The notes: generated by a model not told the origin, from the letters alone. Shown: positions 17,776 to 25,905, numbered from the stretch's first letter. The stretch is DNA of 53,257 bases from Clostridia bacterium (GCA_017454485.1 JAFTCX010000023.1:1-53257); one strand, 5' to 3'. Program-made: numbers and translations.

Positions 17776-18966
17776 ATGAAAAAACTGATTGCACTTGCAC
17801 TCGCTGCGCTGCTGCTGTTCTCGCTTGCTGCTTGCGGCGGCACCTCGGACGGGGAAGCATCCGATTTCAAAGCCGGCTTCATCTTCCTGCACGACGAAAA
17901 CTCCACCTATGACCTCAACTTCATCAACGCGGCAAAACAGGCTTGTGACAACCTTGGCATCAAAGCGATCCTGAAGACCAACATCGACGAGTCCAACGAC
18001 TGCTACGAAGCGGCTGCCGACCTCGCCGACCAGGGCTGCGGTTTCATTTTTGCGGACTCCTTCGGCCATGAGGACTTCCTCATCAAGGCGGCCGAGCAGT
18101 TCCCCGAAGTGCAGTTTGCCCACGCAACCGGCACCCAGGCGCACACGAAGAACCTGCCGAACTTCGCCAACGCGTTCGCGTCCATCTATGAGGGCCGTTA
18201 TCTTGCCGGTGTGGCCGCCGGTCTGAAGCTCAACGAGATGATCGAAAGCGGCAAGATCACCGCAGAAGAAGCGAAGATGGGTTATGTCGGCGCGTTCACC
18301 TATGCGGAAGTGATCTCCGGCTACACCAGCTTCTATCTCGGTGCAAAGTCCGTTTGCCCGAGCGTCACGATGGAAGTGCAGTTCACCGGCTCCTGGTATG
18401 ATGAGACTGCGGAAAAGGAAGCTGCGACCATGCTCATCAACAACAAGTGCGTGCTCCTCAGCCAGCATGCCGACTCCATGGGCGCTCCGACCGCCTGTGA
18501 AAACGCGGGTGTGCCCGACGTCTCCTATAACGGCAGCACCGCCACGGCTTGCCCGAACACCTTCATCATCTCCTCGCGCATCGACTGGACGCCGTATTTT
18601 GAATATGCGATCAAGGCTGCGATGAACGGCGAAGAGATCAAAAAGGATTGGACCGGCACGATCGAAACCGGCTCCGTTGCGCTGACAGAGATCAACGAAA
18701 AAGCTGCGGCAGAGGGAACTGCTGCAGAAATCGAAAAAGTCAAGGCCGGTCTGGCGGATGGCAGCATCCATGTGTTTGACACCGCCGCGTTCACCCTGAA
18801 GGGTAAGGAAGTGACTTCCTATCTTGCAGACGTGGATTCCGACGCGGACTACACCCCGGACACCGAGGTTGTTTCTGACGGTTACTTCCATGAATCCGAA
18901 TTCCGTTCGGCTCCCTATTTCGATCTGCGCATCGACGGCATCACCCTTCTGAACGAAGAGTACTAA
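17776..18966 (+). CDS. BMP-family substrate-binding lipoprotein (nucleoside-type ABC transporter)
   Basis: 396 residues from ATG 17776, with TGGAGGAAA upstream. A lipoprotein signal ends LFSLAAC with Cys20 as lipidation site. The BMP/PnrA-like fold shows GFIFLHDENSTYDLNFINA, ADSFGHEDFL and GRYLAGVAAGL. Homologues (BmpA, NupN) bind purine nucleosides outside the membrane and hand them to an RbsA-type ABC complex. The three following genes supply the ATPase and two permeases. A strong stem-loop (18981-19014) separates it from them. Confidence 0.9.
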   Translation: MKKLIALALAALLLFSLAACGGTSDGEASDFKAGFIFLHDENSTYDLNFINAAKQACDNLGIKAILKTNIDESNDCYEAAADLADQGCGFIFADSFGHEDFLIKAAEQFPEVQFAHATGTQAHTKNLPNFANAFASIYEGRYLAGVAAGLKLNEMIESGKITAEEAKMGYVGAFTYAEVISGYTSFYLGAKSVCPSVTMEVQFTGSWYDETAEKEAATMLINNKCVLLSQHADSMGAPTACENAGVPDVSYNGSTATACPNTFIISSRIDWTPYFEYAIKAAMNGEEIKKDWTGTIETGSVALTEINEKAAAEGTAAEIEKVKAGLADGSIHVFDTAAFTLKGKEVTSYLADVDSDADYTPDTEVVSDGYFHESEFRSAPYFDLRIDGITLLNEEY

Positions 18967-18980
18967 TTCAAACCGACAAA

Positions 18981-19014
18981 CAGCCGGGCTCAGACAGCCA
19001 TCTGTGCCCGGCTG
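18981..19014 (+). terminator. Intra-operon stem-loop after lipoprotein gene
   Basis: CAGCCGGGC-T-CAGA pairs with TCTG-T-GCCCGGCTG. There is no T-run, so it more likely stabilises the lipoprotein mRNA or causes partial attenuation than full termination. Confidence 0.7.
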
Positions 19015-19061
19015 ATTCCATTCTTGATACGGAATTCTGCATTTGTATAGGAGGGAAGACT

Positions 19062-20605
19062 TTGGAAAAAACGGCAGCCATAGAACTCAAAAACATTACC
19101 AAGGTGTTCGGTCAGATCGTTGCCAAAAAAACGTCTCCCTGACCGTGTATAACCATGAGATCCTGTCGATCCTCGGTGAAAACGGCAGCGGCAAGACCAC
19201 GCTGATGAATATGATTTCCGGCATTTATCATCCGGATGAGGGGCAGATCTTCATCGGCGGCAAGGAGGCGGTCATCCATTCGCCCAAGGACGCGTATCGC
19301 TATAAGATCGGCATGATCCATCAGCATTTCAAGCTGATCGACGTGTTCACGGCGGTGGAAAACATCGTGCTCGGCATCAACGAGGGCAAGTACGATTTGA
19401 AAGCGGCGACAAAGGTTGTGCAGGAGACGTGCGAAAAGTACGGCTTCGAGATCGATCTGAACAAAAAGATCTATCAGATGTCCGTTTCGGAAAAGCAGAC
19501 GGTGGAGATCGTCAAGACCCTTTATCGCGGCGCGGACATTCTGATCCTCGATGAGCCGACAGCGGTGCTCACGCCGCAGGAGATCGACAAGCTCTTTGCC
19601 GTTATGCGCCGGATGCGCGACGACGGCAAGGCGATCATCATCATCACGCACAAGCTCAACGAGGTGCTTTCCATCTCCGACCGCGTGTCTGTTTTGCGCA
19701 AGGGCGAATACATCGGCACCGTCAACACCTGCGAGGCCAACGAGAGCATCCTCACGGAAATGATGGTGGGCGAAAAGGTGAGCTTGAACATTGCGCGTAC
19801 CGAGCCGCAAAACGCCAAAAAGCGTCTGTCGCTGACGAACGTCACTGTGCTCAGTGACGACGGCCGCAGCATTTTGAAAAATGTGAACTTCACCGCGAAC
19901 GCCGGCGAAATTCTCGGCATTGCCGGCATTTCCGGCAGCGGACAGAAGGAACTGCTGGAGGCCATTGCCGGTTTGCAGCACCTCAAGAGCGGCAGCATCC
20001 TCTATTATGACCCGTTCACCGGCAAGGAGGAAAACCTGCGCGACAAGACGCCGATGCAGATCAAAAACCTCGGCGTGCGCCTGTCGTTCGTTCCCGAAGA
20101 CCGTTTGGGCATGGGTCTTGTGGGTTCCATGGACATCACCGACAACATGATGCTGCGCTCCTACCGCAGCGGCAACGGCGCATTCGTGCACCGCAAAGCG
20201 CCGCAGGACCTTGCAAAGCGCGTGGTCAAAGACCTCAAGGTCGTCACCCCGGGCGTGCAGACGCCGGTGCGCCGGCTTTCCGGCGGCAACGTGCAAAAGG
20301 TGCTTGTGGGGCGCGAAATTTCCGCGTCGCCGACCGTGCTGATGGCGGCGTATCCCGTGCGCGGCCTTGACATCAACTCCTCTTACATGATCTATAATCT
20401 GCTCACCGAGCAAAAAGAAAACGGCGTGGCGGTCATCTTCGTGGGCGAAGACCTCGACGTGCTCACCGAGCTGTGCGACCGCATCCTCGTCATCAGCGGC
20501 GGCGTGGTCACCGGCATCGTGGACGGCCGCGGCGCAACCAAGGAAGAGCTGGGTCTGCTGATGACCAAAGCACACCATTCGGAGAAGGAGGGCGCGGCAC
20601 AATGA
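19062..20605 (+). pseudogene. Nucleoside ABC transporter ATPase (double ATPase, NupO/RbsA-like) with apparent -1 frameshift
   Basis: TTG 19062 follows GGAGGGAAG and begins an ATPase N-terminus (IELKNITKVFGQIVAKK), but this frame hits TGA at 19140. The rest of the protein continues from the A7 run (19125-19131) in the -1 frame: NVSLTVYNHEILSILGENGSGKTT (the Walker A part is GENGSGKT). The second half contains LSGGNVQK and the degenerate second domain typical of the family. One extra A in the run would restore a continuous protein of about 515 residues. It overlaps the next gene by ATGA. This may be a sequencing indel, a slippage site or a real mutation. Confidence 0.8.
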
Positions 20606-21714
20606 GTCAACCGCAAAAAGCAAAACATGAACAGCTCTTGCATATCAGCAAGCGCGCGGCGCTGCCGATGTGGAAATCGTGGCTGATCCGGGTTTTGTCT
20701 GTCGTCGCTTCCCTGATCCTTTGCGCGATCATCATCGTGCTGTTCACCGGCGACAATCCGATCCAGATCTATGCCACCATGATCAAAGGCGCTGTCGGCA
20801 CCACCCGCCGCGTCTGGGGTCTGCTGCAAAATGTGGCAATGCTGCTGTGCGTTTCGCTGGCAGTGACGCCCGCGTTCAAGATGCGCTTTTGGAACATCGG
20901 CGCAGAGGGACAGGTGCTCATGGGCGGCCTTGCAACGGCAAGCGTCATGATTTTGTTCGGCAGCAAGCTCCCGCCGGCACTGCTGATGGTCGTTGTCATC
21001 CTCGCGTCCATCGTTGCGGGCGCGATCTGGGCGGTGATTCCCGCCATTTTCAAGGCGTTCTGGAACACGAACGAGACGCTGTTCACGCTGATGATGAACT
21101 ACATCGCCATGCAGATCGTCTCCTATTTCGTCTATATCTGGTCGGTGCCCAAGGGCAGCGGCAAGATCGGCGTCATCAACGCAGCCACCCAGGCCGGTTG
21201 GCTGCCGTCGCTCGGCAAACACGGCTATCTGCTGAACATCCTGATCGTTGCGGTGCTGACCGTCGCGGTCTATATCTATCTGAAATACAGCAAGCACGGG
21301 TATGAGCTGACGGTCGTCGGCGAAAGTGAAAACACCGCGCGCTATATCGGCATCAACGTCAAAAAGGTCATCATCCGCACCATGCTGCTTTCCGGTGCGC
21401 TGTGCGGCGTTGCCGGATTGCTGCTCGTTTCGGGCACCGACCATACCATCACGCGTGACACGGCGGCCGGGCGCGGCTTCACGGCGATCATGGTGTCGTG
21501 GCTGGCGAAGTTCAACCCGCTGTATATGGTACTCACCTCGCTGCTGATCGTCTTTATGCAAAAAGGCGCAACGGAAATTTCCACCGTTTTCGGACTGAAT
21601 GATTCGTTTTCCGATATCATCACCGGTATCATCATCTTCTTCATCATCGGCAGCGAATTCTTCATCAATTACACCGTGAAATTCCGTTCTTCCAAGGAGG
21701 TGGCCGCGCAATGA
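20602..21714 (+). CDS. Nucleoside ABC transporter permease 1 (NupP-like)
   Basis: 370 residues from ATG 20602, overlapping the ATPase stop by ATGA; GAAGGAGG lies upstream inside the ATPase gene. A cytosolic basic N-terminus is followed by about 8-10 membrane segments. The conserved FWNIGAEGQVLMGG motif is diagnostic of BPD_transp_2 permeases paired with BMP lipoproteins. It forms the membrane channel together with the next gene. Confidence 0.9.
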   Translation: MSQPQKAKHEQLLHISKRAALPMWKSWLIRVLSVVASLILCAIIIVLFTGDNPIQIYATMIKGAVGTTRRVWGLLQNVAMLLCVSLAVTPAFKMRFWNIGAEGQVLMGGLATASVMILFGSKLPPALLMVVVILASIVAGAIWAVIPAIFKAFWNTNETLFTLMMNYIAMQIVSYFVYIWSVPKGSGKIGVINAATQAGWLPSLGKHGYLLNILIVAVLTVAVYIYLKYSKHGYELTVVGESENTARYIGINVKKVIIRTMLLSGALCGVAGLLLVSGTDHTITRDTAAGRGFTAIMVSWLAKFNPLYMVLTSLLIVFMQKGATEISTVFGLNDSFSDIITGIIIFFIIGSEFFINYTVKFRSSKEVAAQ

Positions 21715-22706
21715 TTACATCCTTCCTTCACCGCGCCGTCATGCAGGGTATTCCGCTGCTGTTCGGCTCCACGGGCGAGATCATCACCGAAAAGAGCGGC
21801 AACCTCAACCTCGGCATTCCGGGCATCATGTATGTCGGCGGCATCTCCGGCGTCATCGGTGCGTTCCTTTATGAAAACTCTCTGACCGACAAAAGCAACC
21901 CCAACGCGTTTTTGATCATTGCAATCCCGCTGCTGTCCTGCCTGCTCGGTTCGTTCCTGATGGGTCTGATCTATTCTTTCCTGACCACAACATTGCGCGC
22001 GAACCAGAACGTGACCGGCCTTGCGCTGACCACGTTCGGCATCGGCTTCGGCAACTTCTTCGGCGGCTCGCTGATCACGCTGGTCAAGACGGACGTGCCC
22101 TCGATCACGTTGAGTCTGACGAGCAAATACTTTGCGAAAACATTGCCCTTTGCCGACAAATGCGGCTGGTTCGGCGAGGTGTTCCTCTCCTATAGCTTCC
22201 TGGCGTATTTTGCCGTTCTCGTGGCCATTGTGGTTGCAATCATGCTCAAGCGCACCCGCGTGGGTCTGAATTTGCGCGCCGTGGGCGAAAGTCCCGCAAC
22301 GGCGGACGCGGCCGGCATCAGTGTGACAAAGTATAAGTACGTTGCGACCTGCGTCGGCAGCATGATCGCCGGACTGGGCGGCTTGTATTACGTGATGGAC
22401 TACGCGAGCGGCGTGTGGTCGAACGACGCGTTCGGCGACCGCGGCTGGCTTGCCATTGCGCTGGTCATCTTCACGGTCTGGCGTCCGAACATCGGCATCC
22501 TCGGCTCCATCCTCTTCGGCGGTCTGTACATCGTTCACAACTATCTGAACAACCTGATCCCGATGAACATGAGCACGCAGGAGCTGATCAAAATGGCGCC
22601 CTATGTGGTGACGGTGCTGGTGCTGATTGCGATCAGTATGCGCAAAAAGCGCGAAACCCAGCCGCCCGCAAGCTTGGGCCTTGCCTATTTCCGCGAAGAC
22701 AGATAA
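21711..22706 (+). CDS. Nucleoside ABC transporter permease 2 (NupQ-like)
   Basis: 331 residues, overlapping the previous gene by ATGA, with AAGGAGG upstream. Family features are PLLFGSTGEIITEKSGNLNLG, GLALTTFG and the late ALVIFTVWRPN block. Multiple membrane segments. It is the last gene of the xpt-transporter unit, and a terminator follows at 22836. Confidence 0.9.
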   Translation: MITSFLHRAVMQGIPLLFGSTGEIITEKSGNLNLGIPGIMYVGGISGVIGAFLYENSLTDKSNPNAFLIIAIPLLSCLLGSFLMGLIYSFLTTTLRANQNVTGLALTTFGIGFGNFFGGSLITLVKTDVPSITLSLTSKYFAKTLPFADKCGWFGEVFLSYSFLAYFAVLVAIVVAIMLKRTRVGLNLRAVGESPATADAAGISVTKYKYVATCVGSMIAGLGGLYYVMDYASGVWSNDAFGDRGWLAIALVIFTVWRPNIGILGSILFGGLYIVHNYLNNLIPMNMSTQELIKMAPYVVTVLVLIAISMRKKRETQPPASLGLAYFREDR

Positions 22707-22726
22707 GCAAGCTGCAGATGCGCTGC

Positions 22727-22754
22727 AATTCGGAATTCGGAATTCGGAATTGCG
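22727..22754. repeat. Tandem heptamer array, AATTCGG type
   Basis: Three AATTCGG units and an AATTGCG variant in exact 7-bp phase, 20 bp after the permease stop. The same type flanks recR/smpB at 36103-36137 and, inverted, at 36297-36324. Confidence 0.85.
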
Positions 22755-22835
22755 TTCGCGGGGAATGTCGCGTCAAACGAAAAACGCCCCGCGCGAAAGT
22801 ACAAGCTGAAACTCAGATCATCCGTAAATGAGAAA

Positions 22836-22876
22836 GGAAGGCACCCAAAGCGGGCGCCTTCCATTTTCGTTTTTTT
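22836..22876 (+). terminator. Terminator of nucleoside transporter operon
   Basis: GGAAGGC (22836-22842) with inner CCC pairs with GGG and GCCTTCC (22856-22862), followed by ATTTTCGTTTTTTT. Confidence 0.9.
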
Positions 22877-22893
22877 CTTCCTCATTCTCTTGA

Positions 22894-22933
22894 TCCCCCA
22901 ATCCCTCAATCCCTCAACCCCTTAACCCCTCCA
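22894..22933. repeat. Tandem 8-bp repeat array
   Basis: Five octamers in phase: TCCCCCAA, TCCCTCAA, TCCCTCAA, CCCCTTAA, CCCCTCCA. It is the reverse-complement type of the array at 28509-28564. Confidence 0.85.
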
Positions 22934-22941
22934 ACAACAAC

Positions 22942-23008
22942 GCCCGCCGCGTTTTACCTTCCACGGCGGGCTACCGACTACCGACTATCGACTATCGGCT
23001 AACGACTG
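22942..23008. repeat. GCCGTGG-type hairpin plus heptamer array
   Basis: The hairpin GCCCGCCG (22942-22949) with CGGCGGGC (22964-22971) is followed by heptamers CCGACTA, CCGACTA, TCGACTA, TCGGCTA, ACGACTG (22974-23008). The array overlaps the stop codon and last seven codons of the holin gene. Confidence 0.85.
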
Positions 23009-23293
23009 CGACAGCCGATACACTTCGCTTTCGATCAGCGCGGTCACTTCGTCAACGTCCACGACCAGCCCCTTGCTCAACAGGAGCGAGAGCACATAGT
23101 CCTTTTTCTGCTGACCGGTCTTTCTGCCGAAGAGCTGCTCTGCGGCGGCAACGCCAACGCGCACCCAGTCGCGCAGCCGCTCGGTCTGTTCGGCGCTCAG
23201 CCGCTTTTTTAAAACGGGCAGCACAAAGGCGGTGAGCACGGCGCTCAGCAGCGCGAGGGCGGCCTCAATGATCAGGGTCAAATCCAATTTCAT
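22985..23293 (-). CDS. Phage-type holin, LLH family
   Basis: 102 residues: an N-terminal membrane helix (about 6-28, LIIEAALALLSAVLTAFVLP) followed by a charged amphipathic region (RLRDWVRVGVAAAEQLFG and KKDYVLSLLL), the layout of phage LL-H holins. Holins open the membrane to release endolysin. GAAAGGAG precedes ATG 23293. The last residues (SLADSR) are encoded by a heptamer repeat array that appears to have replaced the natural end. It is the last gene of the lysis cassette. Confidence 0.85.
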   Translation of the reverse strand: MKLDLTLIIEAALALLSAVLTAFVLPVLKKRLSAEQTERLRDWVRVGVAAAEQLFGRKTGQQKKDYVLSLLLSKGLVVDVDEVTALIESEVYRLSQSLADSR

Positions 23294-23306
23294 CGTAGTT
23301 CTCCTT

Positions 23307-23567
23307 TCAACTGACCGGCCGGCAGCCGGTCTCTTTTCGCTCCAGTGCGTCCATTCGTCGGGACGCGGCGGTCAGCTTTTCGTCCTGCAGCTTGGTTTGC
23401 GTTTCCAGCACACAGGTGCGCTCGGCGAGTACGGCGAGGGCCTCAACCTTTTTTTCCAACTGCTCAATGCGGTAGGCGGTCAGCCTGTTTGCGGTCAAAA
23501 TGCCGGCAAAGGTGCCGCTGAGGGTGCCGAGCAGGGAAATGAGCGCCACAAGAATGGTGTCGTTCAT
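23307..23567 (-). CDS. XhlA-like membrane/coiled-coil phage lysis protein
   Basis: 86 residues from ATG 23567: an N-terminal membrane helix (about 5-25, VALISLLGTLSGTFAGI), then a heptad-patterned coiled coil (YRIEQLEKKVEALAVL and onward) to a charged tail. Proteins of this layout sit beside LLH holins in Clostridia phages. It starts 4 bp after the endolysin stop with only a weak GGATG-like site, so coupling is likely. Longer upstream starts overlap the endolysin gene and are rejected. Confidence 0.75.
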   Translation of the reverse strand: MNDTILVALISLLGTLSGTFAGILTANRLTAYRIEQLEKKVEALAVLAERTCVLETQTKLQDEKLTAASRRMDALERKETGCRPVS

Positions 23568-23571
23568 TGCG

Positions 23572-24408
23572 TCACATCCGTTCACAATAATCCAGACACA
23601 CCCAGCCGCTCGGCGTCTTGCCCCAGTTGTCCCTGACTTGCAAAACCGTGAAGCAAAGAGCGCGGCAATAGCCGTCCACCGGGCGTCCGGCAAGGCGCAG
23701 GATCTTGCGCTGCGCGTCTGCGCTCAAAAGCGGAAAGGTCAGCTTGCCGTGCAGCAGTCCGGGACCGGAGCGCACGTTGAGGATGTCGGCGTCGCTGACA
23801 CGGAACACGCCGGGCGCAAACACGCGTTTTCCGCCCTTTGCGGTCGGCAGGGTGCGAAAGCGCAGGTCCTTGCTGTCTTTGACCGTTGTGAACGTCGGGT
23901 CAAGAAAGAACAGCTCTTCCGGCTTGCAGGCGCCGCCGGTGCAGGTCAGCACCCATTTGCGTTTGCTGTTTTGCCGCCAGCCGGTGCCGGTGACTCTGCC
24001 TTTGCCGGCGGAAAGGTGGATATGGTTGCCGACGCCGCCGTCGCTGCCCTCGTGACAGATGATGTCGCCGCGGGAAAACGTCTTTCCGAGCGCGAGCGCG
24101 GAAAGATCGGCGTCGTCCGGGTGCGTCAAAAGCGCGCAGAAATAATCGCGCGTGCCGTCGGCGAAATCGACCTTTTCGGCCGACTGCAAAAACAGCGTGT
24201 TGACGCCTTTGCCGCCAACGCCGTAAACGCGGAACACCTTCACGCTGTTGCACGGGCAATAGATTGCATCCCTGCCGCCGTCCTTGCCGCCGTCGTCAAT
24301 GGGGTAGTCCTTCGGCGTGCCGGTCGTGTGCGGCAAATGCGACACGGTGCCGGTATAGCTTTGGGTGATGCGCATGGTTTTGAGCGGATAGGTCAGATAG
24401 TTGTCCAT
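23572..24408 (-). CDS. Phage-type endolysin: divergent M23 peptidase plus SH3 domain
   Basis: 278 residues from ATG 24408 (GAAAGAAGG upstream). The N-terminal two-thirds resembles an M23-like metallopeptidase: an N-terminal Q-S-YTG-TVSHLPHTTGTPKDYPID block, then a central LLTH and the GNHIHLSAG (HxH) motif; zinc ligands are plausible but divergent. The C-terminal domain (about 205-278, RVSDADILNVRSGPG...WVCLDYCERM) is a bacterial SH3 wall-binding domain. The role is peptidoglycan degradation in lysis. It overlaps the upstream 42-codon gene by 16 nt. Confidence 0.78.
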   Translation of the reverse strand: MDNYLTYPLKTMRITQSYTGTVSHLPHTTGTPKDYPIDDGGKDGGRDAIYCPCNSVKVFRVYGVGGKGVNTLFLQSAEKVDFADGTRDYFCALLTHPDDADLSALALGKTFSRGDIICHEGSDGGVGNHIHLSAGKGRVTGTGWRQNSKRKWVLTCTGGACKPEELFFLDPTFTTVKDSKDLRFRTLPTAKGGKRVFAPGVFRVSDADILNVRSGPGLLHGKLTFPLLSADAQRKILRLAGRPVDGYCRALCFTVLQVRDNWGKTPSGWVCLDYCERM

Positions 24409-24521
24409 AAAAAGCCTTCTTTCTGCAGCTGAAGCAGCACCCACCACACGGGTAAGAGCACATGAAAGCAAAACGCGTTGCCAAGCGTGAACAGCAGTGT
24501 GCGAAGCAAAACGCCGCTCAT
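24393..24521 (-). CDS. 42-residue single-pass membrane protein in lysis cassette
   Basis: ATG 24521 overlaps the upstream gene stop as ATGA and has GAGGAGG 7 nt upstream. The frame ends within the start region of the endolysin gene. The peptide (start MSGVLLRTLLFTLG, then HVLLPVWWVLLQL) is one strongly hydrophobic Trp-containing helix with charged ends. The coupling on both sides makes it credible despite its size. It might be an extra pinholin or antiholin; no family is recognised. Confidence 0.65.
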   Translation of the reverse strand: MSGVLLRTLLFTLGNAFCFHVLLPVWWVLLQLQKEGFLWTTI

Positions 24522-24991
24522 GTGCCCGCCTCCTCGTTTCGCCAAATCACATAAAAATAAACGCCGACGATCGAGTAAGCCGAGGTGGCCTGCAAGGTGA
24601 CGCTGTTTGTGCCGAGGGTGACGATACTGCTTGTGATGTTGGAAATGTAGCCGCTGGAGTTGTTGGTATAGGTGCCGTAGGCAGAGGCGGTGGTGTAACG
24701 CGGATTGGAAACGGCGCTGACCAGCGCGCCCTTGGTGGTGGAGCGGCGAATGAGAAACACCGCCGCGTCGGTCGGCGTGAACGGCAGATCGCCGATGGTA
24801 AAGCTCGATGTGCTTTCCACGTTTTGTGCGCCGCAAACGAACGGAACGCCGCCGCCGGAACCGCCGGACAATCCTTCGATGGCGGAGATGAAGTCCGCCG
24901 GAAACGTCAGGGGAGCGCTGCTGTCTGCGGCGGTGCGGATCGCATCTGCCACAGCGGTCAGCGCGCTTTCTTCCACTTTGCGCAGTGCCAT
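24518..24991 (-). CDS. Phage tail fibre/appendage-like protein
   Basis: 157 residues. The N-terminus MALRKVEESALTAVADAIRT...PLTFPADFISAIEGL is a pattern common in Clostridia phage tail appendage proteins. A Gly-rich linker (SGGSGGG, about 43-49) and a beta-rich Ser/Thr/Tyr domain (FTIGDLPFTPTDAAVFLI onward) follow. It likely helps host binding or is structural. The start overlaps the previous stop (TGATG). Confidence 0.6.
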   Translation of the reverse strand: MALRKVEESALTAVADAIRTAADSSAPLTFPADFISAIEGLSGGSGGGVPFVCGAQNVESTSSFTIGDLPFTPTDAAVFLIRRSTTKGALVSAVSNPRYTTASAYGTYTNNSSGYISNITSSIVTLGTNSVTLQATSAYSIVGVYFYVIWRNEEAGT

Positions 24992-25725
24992 CAGTATGCG
25001 CCTCCTTCCGCAGCGGGCAGCATGGCGTAGACGCTTTGCACAATGCCGTCAAGCTGCGCCTGTGTGAAATCCGCAAAGGTGAACGGATCGCCTTTGTCGC
25101 CTTTTGCGCCCTTGAGCGCGGCGAGCTGATCGGGTGTAAAATCGTTAAAGGTGAACGCGTCGCCCTTGGCGCCTTTGACAAGCCCGCAGGAAACGGTGCT
25201 GCCGTCGGTCAGCGTCAGTGAGAGCAGTCCGGCGGCGTCCACGGCGGCGCTTTGCACGGAAACGCCGTCTGCAACGGTGAAGCTGTCTGCAGTGCCGTCA
25301 GTGTAGGCGGCGGTCACCGTGTTGCCGCTGCGTGTGATGGAATCGATTTGGCGCAGCCTTGCGGCGTTGAGCAGGGCAACGAGCTGCTCATACTGTGTGG
25401 GCGTTAGCTCGTCGAGCGGTGCGGCGTCGCTGTCGGCAACCGAAGAGATGCAGCCGATCTCCGTTGCGGTGGAAGCGAGGGTGTCGCAGAACACGCCGAC
25501 GAACAGGTGGGCGCACACCGGAATGCGCGGCAGCGCGACGCTTGTGCCGGTGAAGGTGAGATCGAGCCGCTGATCGTCAAAGATCAGCCGCGCGGTTTTG
25601 ACGGAAATGTTGTCCCACGCGCTGTCAAATGTAAACGAAAGCATATAGTCGCTGTTCGACGAGATGACATAGTGCCGGGCGCAGGACGCAACCTTTCCGG
25701 CAATCTGAATGGGGATGGTCGTCAT
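24991..25725 (-). CDS. Phage baseplate/tail appendage protein with short collagen-like motif
   Basis: 244 residues from ATG 25725, with AAGGAGG upstream. The N-terminal domain (about 1-100: YVISSNSDYMLSFTFDSAWD, VCAHLFVGVFC) resembles the tail-associated N-terminal domain frequent in Clostridia phages. A beta-rich middle with DGVSVQSAAVDAAGLLSLTL follows. The C-terminus has two GAKGD-type repeats, each followed by a FTFxDFT helix segment. It is the first gene of the cassette, about 80 nt from a promoter carrying two LexA-type boxes. Confidence 0.65.
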   Translation of the reverse strand: MTTIPIQIAGKVASCARHYVISSNSDYMLSFTFDSAWDNISVKTARLIFDDQRLDLTFTGTSVALPRIPVCAHLFVGVFCDTLASTATEIGCISSVADSDAAPLDELTPTQYEQLVALLNAARLRQIDSITRSGNTVTAAYTDGTADSFTVADGVSVQSAAVDAAGLLSLTLTDGSTVSCGLVKGAKGDAFTFNDFTPDQLAALKGAKGDKGDPFTFADFTQAQLDGIVQSVYAMLPAAEGGAY

Positions 25726-25813
25726 GAAAGTCCTCCTTGGTTTTGAAATAAAAAGAAAAAACATACACGGCGGGGCCGGAAGATCTGCGCGGTCTTCCCC
25801 GTGTACATCTCCT

Positions 25814-25863
25814 ATTTTAGAACAAAAGTTCGCATTTGTCAATCAAAAATAGAACTTTTGTTC
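25814..25863 (-). promoter_or_regulatory. Cassette promoter with two LexA/SOS-type operator boxes
   Basis: Minus-strand promoter TTGACA (25842-25837), 17 bp, TAAAAT (25819-25814). Two inverted repeats match GAAC-N4-GTTC. Box 1 (25820-25831) fills the spacer between -10 and -35. Box 2 (25852-25863) lies 9 bp beyond the -35. Both have the flanking C/G seen in the Gram-positive LexA consensus CGAAC-N4-GTTCG on one side. The geometry is that of a repressed SOS promoter; LexA binding is inferred. Confidence 0.8.
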
Positions 25864-25905
25864 GTATAAAAATCAAGCGAAAACAACACTCGAAATTGGT
25901 AAAAT

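Noticed and set aside
24393-25181. 262-codon minus-strand frame across the tail genes
   Set aside because: It overlaps three better-supported genes in another frame, and its upstream part is Arg/His-rich nonsense. Only its last 42 codons, with their own start and ribosome site, are kept.
22985-25842. Complete prophage or tailocin
   Set aside because: No sheath, tube, tape-measure, capsid, terminase or integrase genes; the neighbours are ordinary metabolic genes on both sides.
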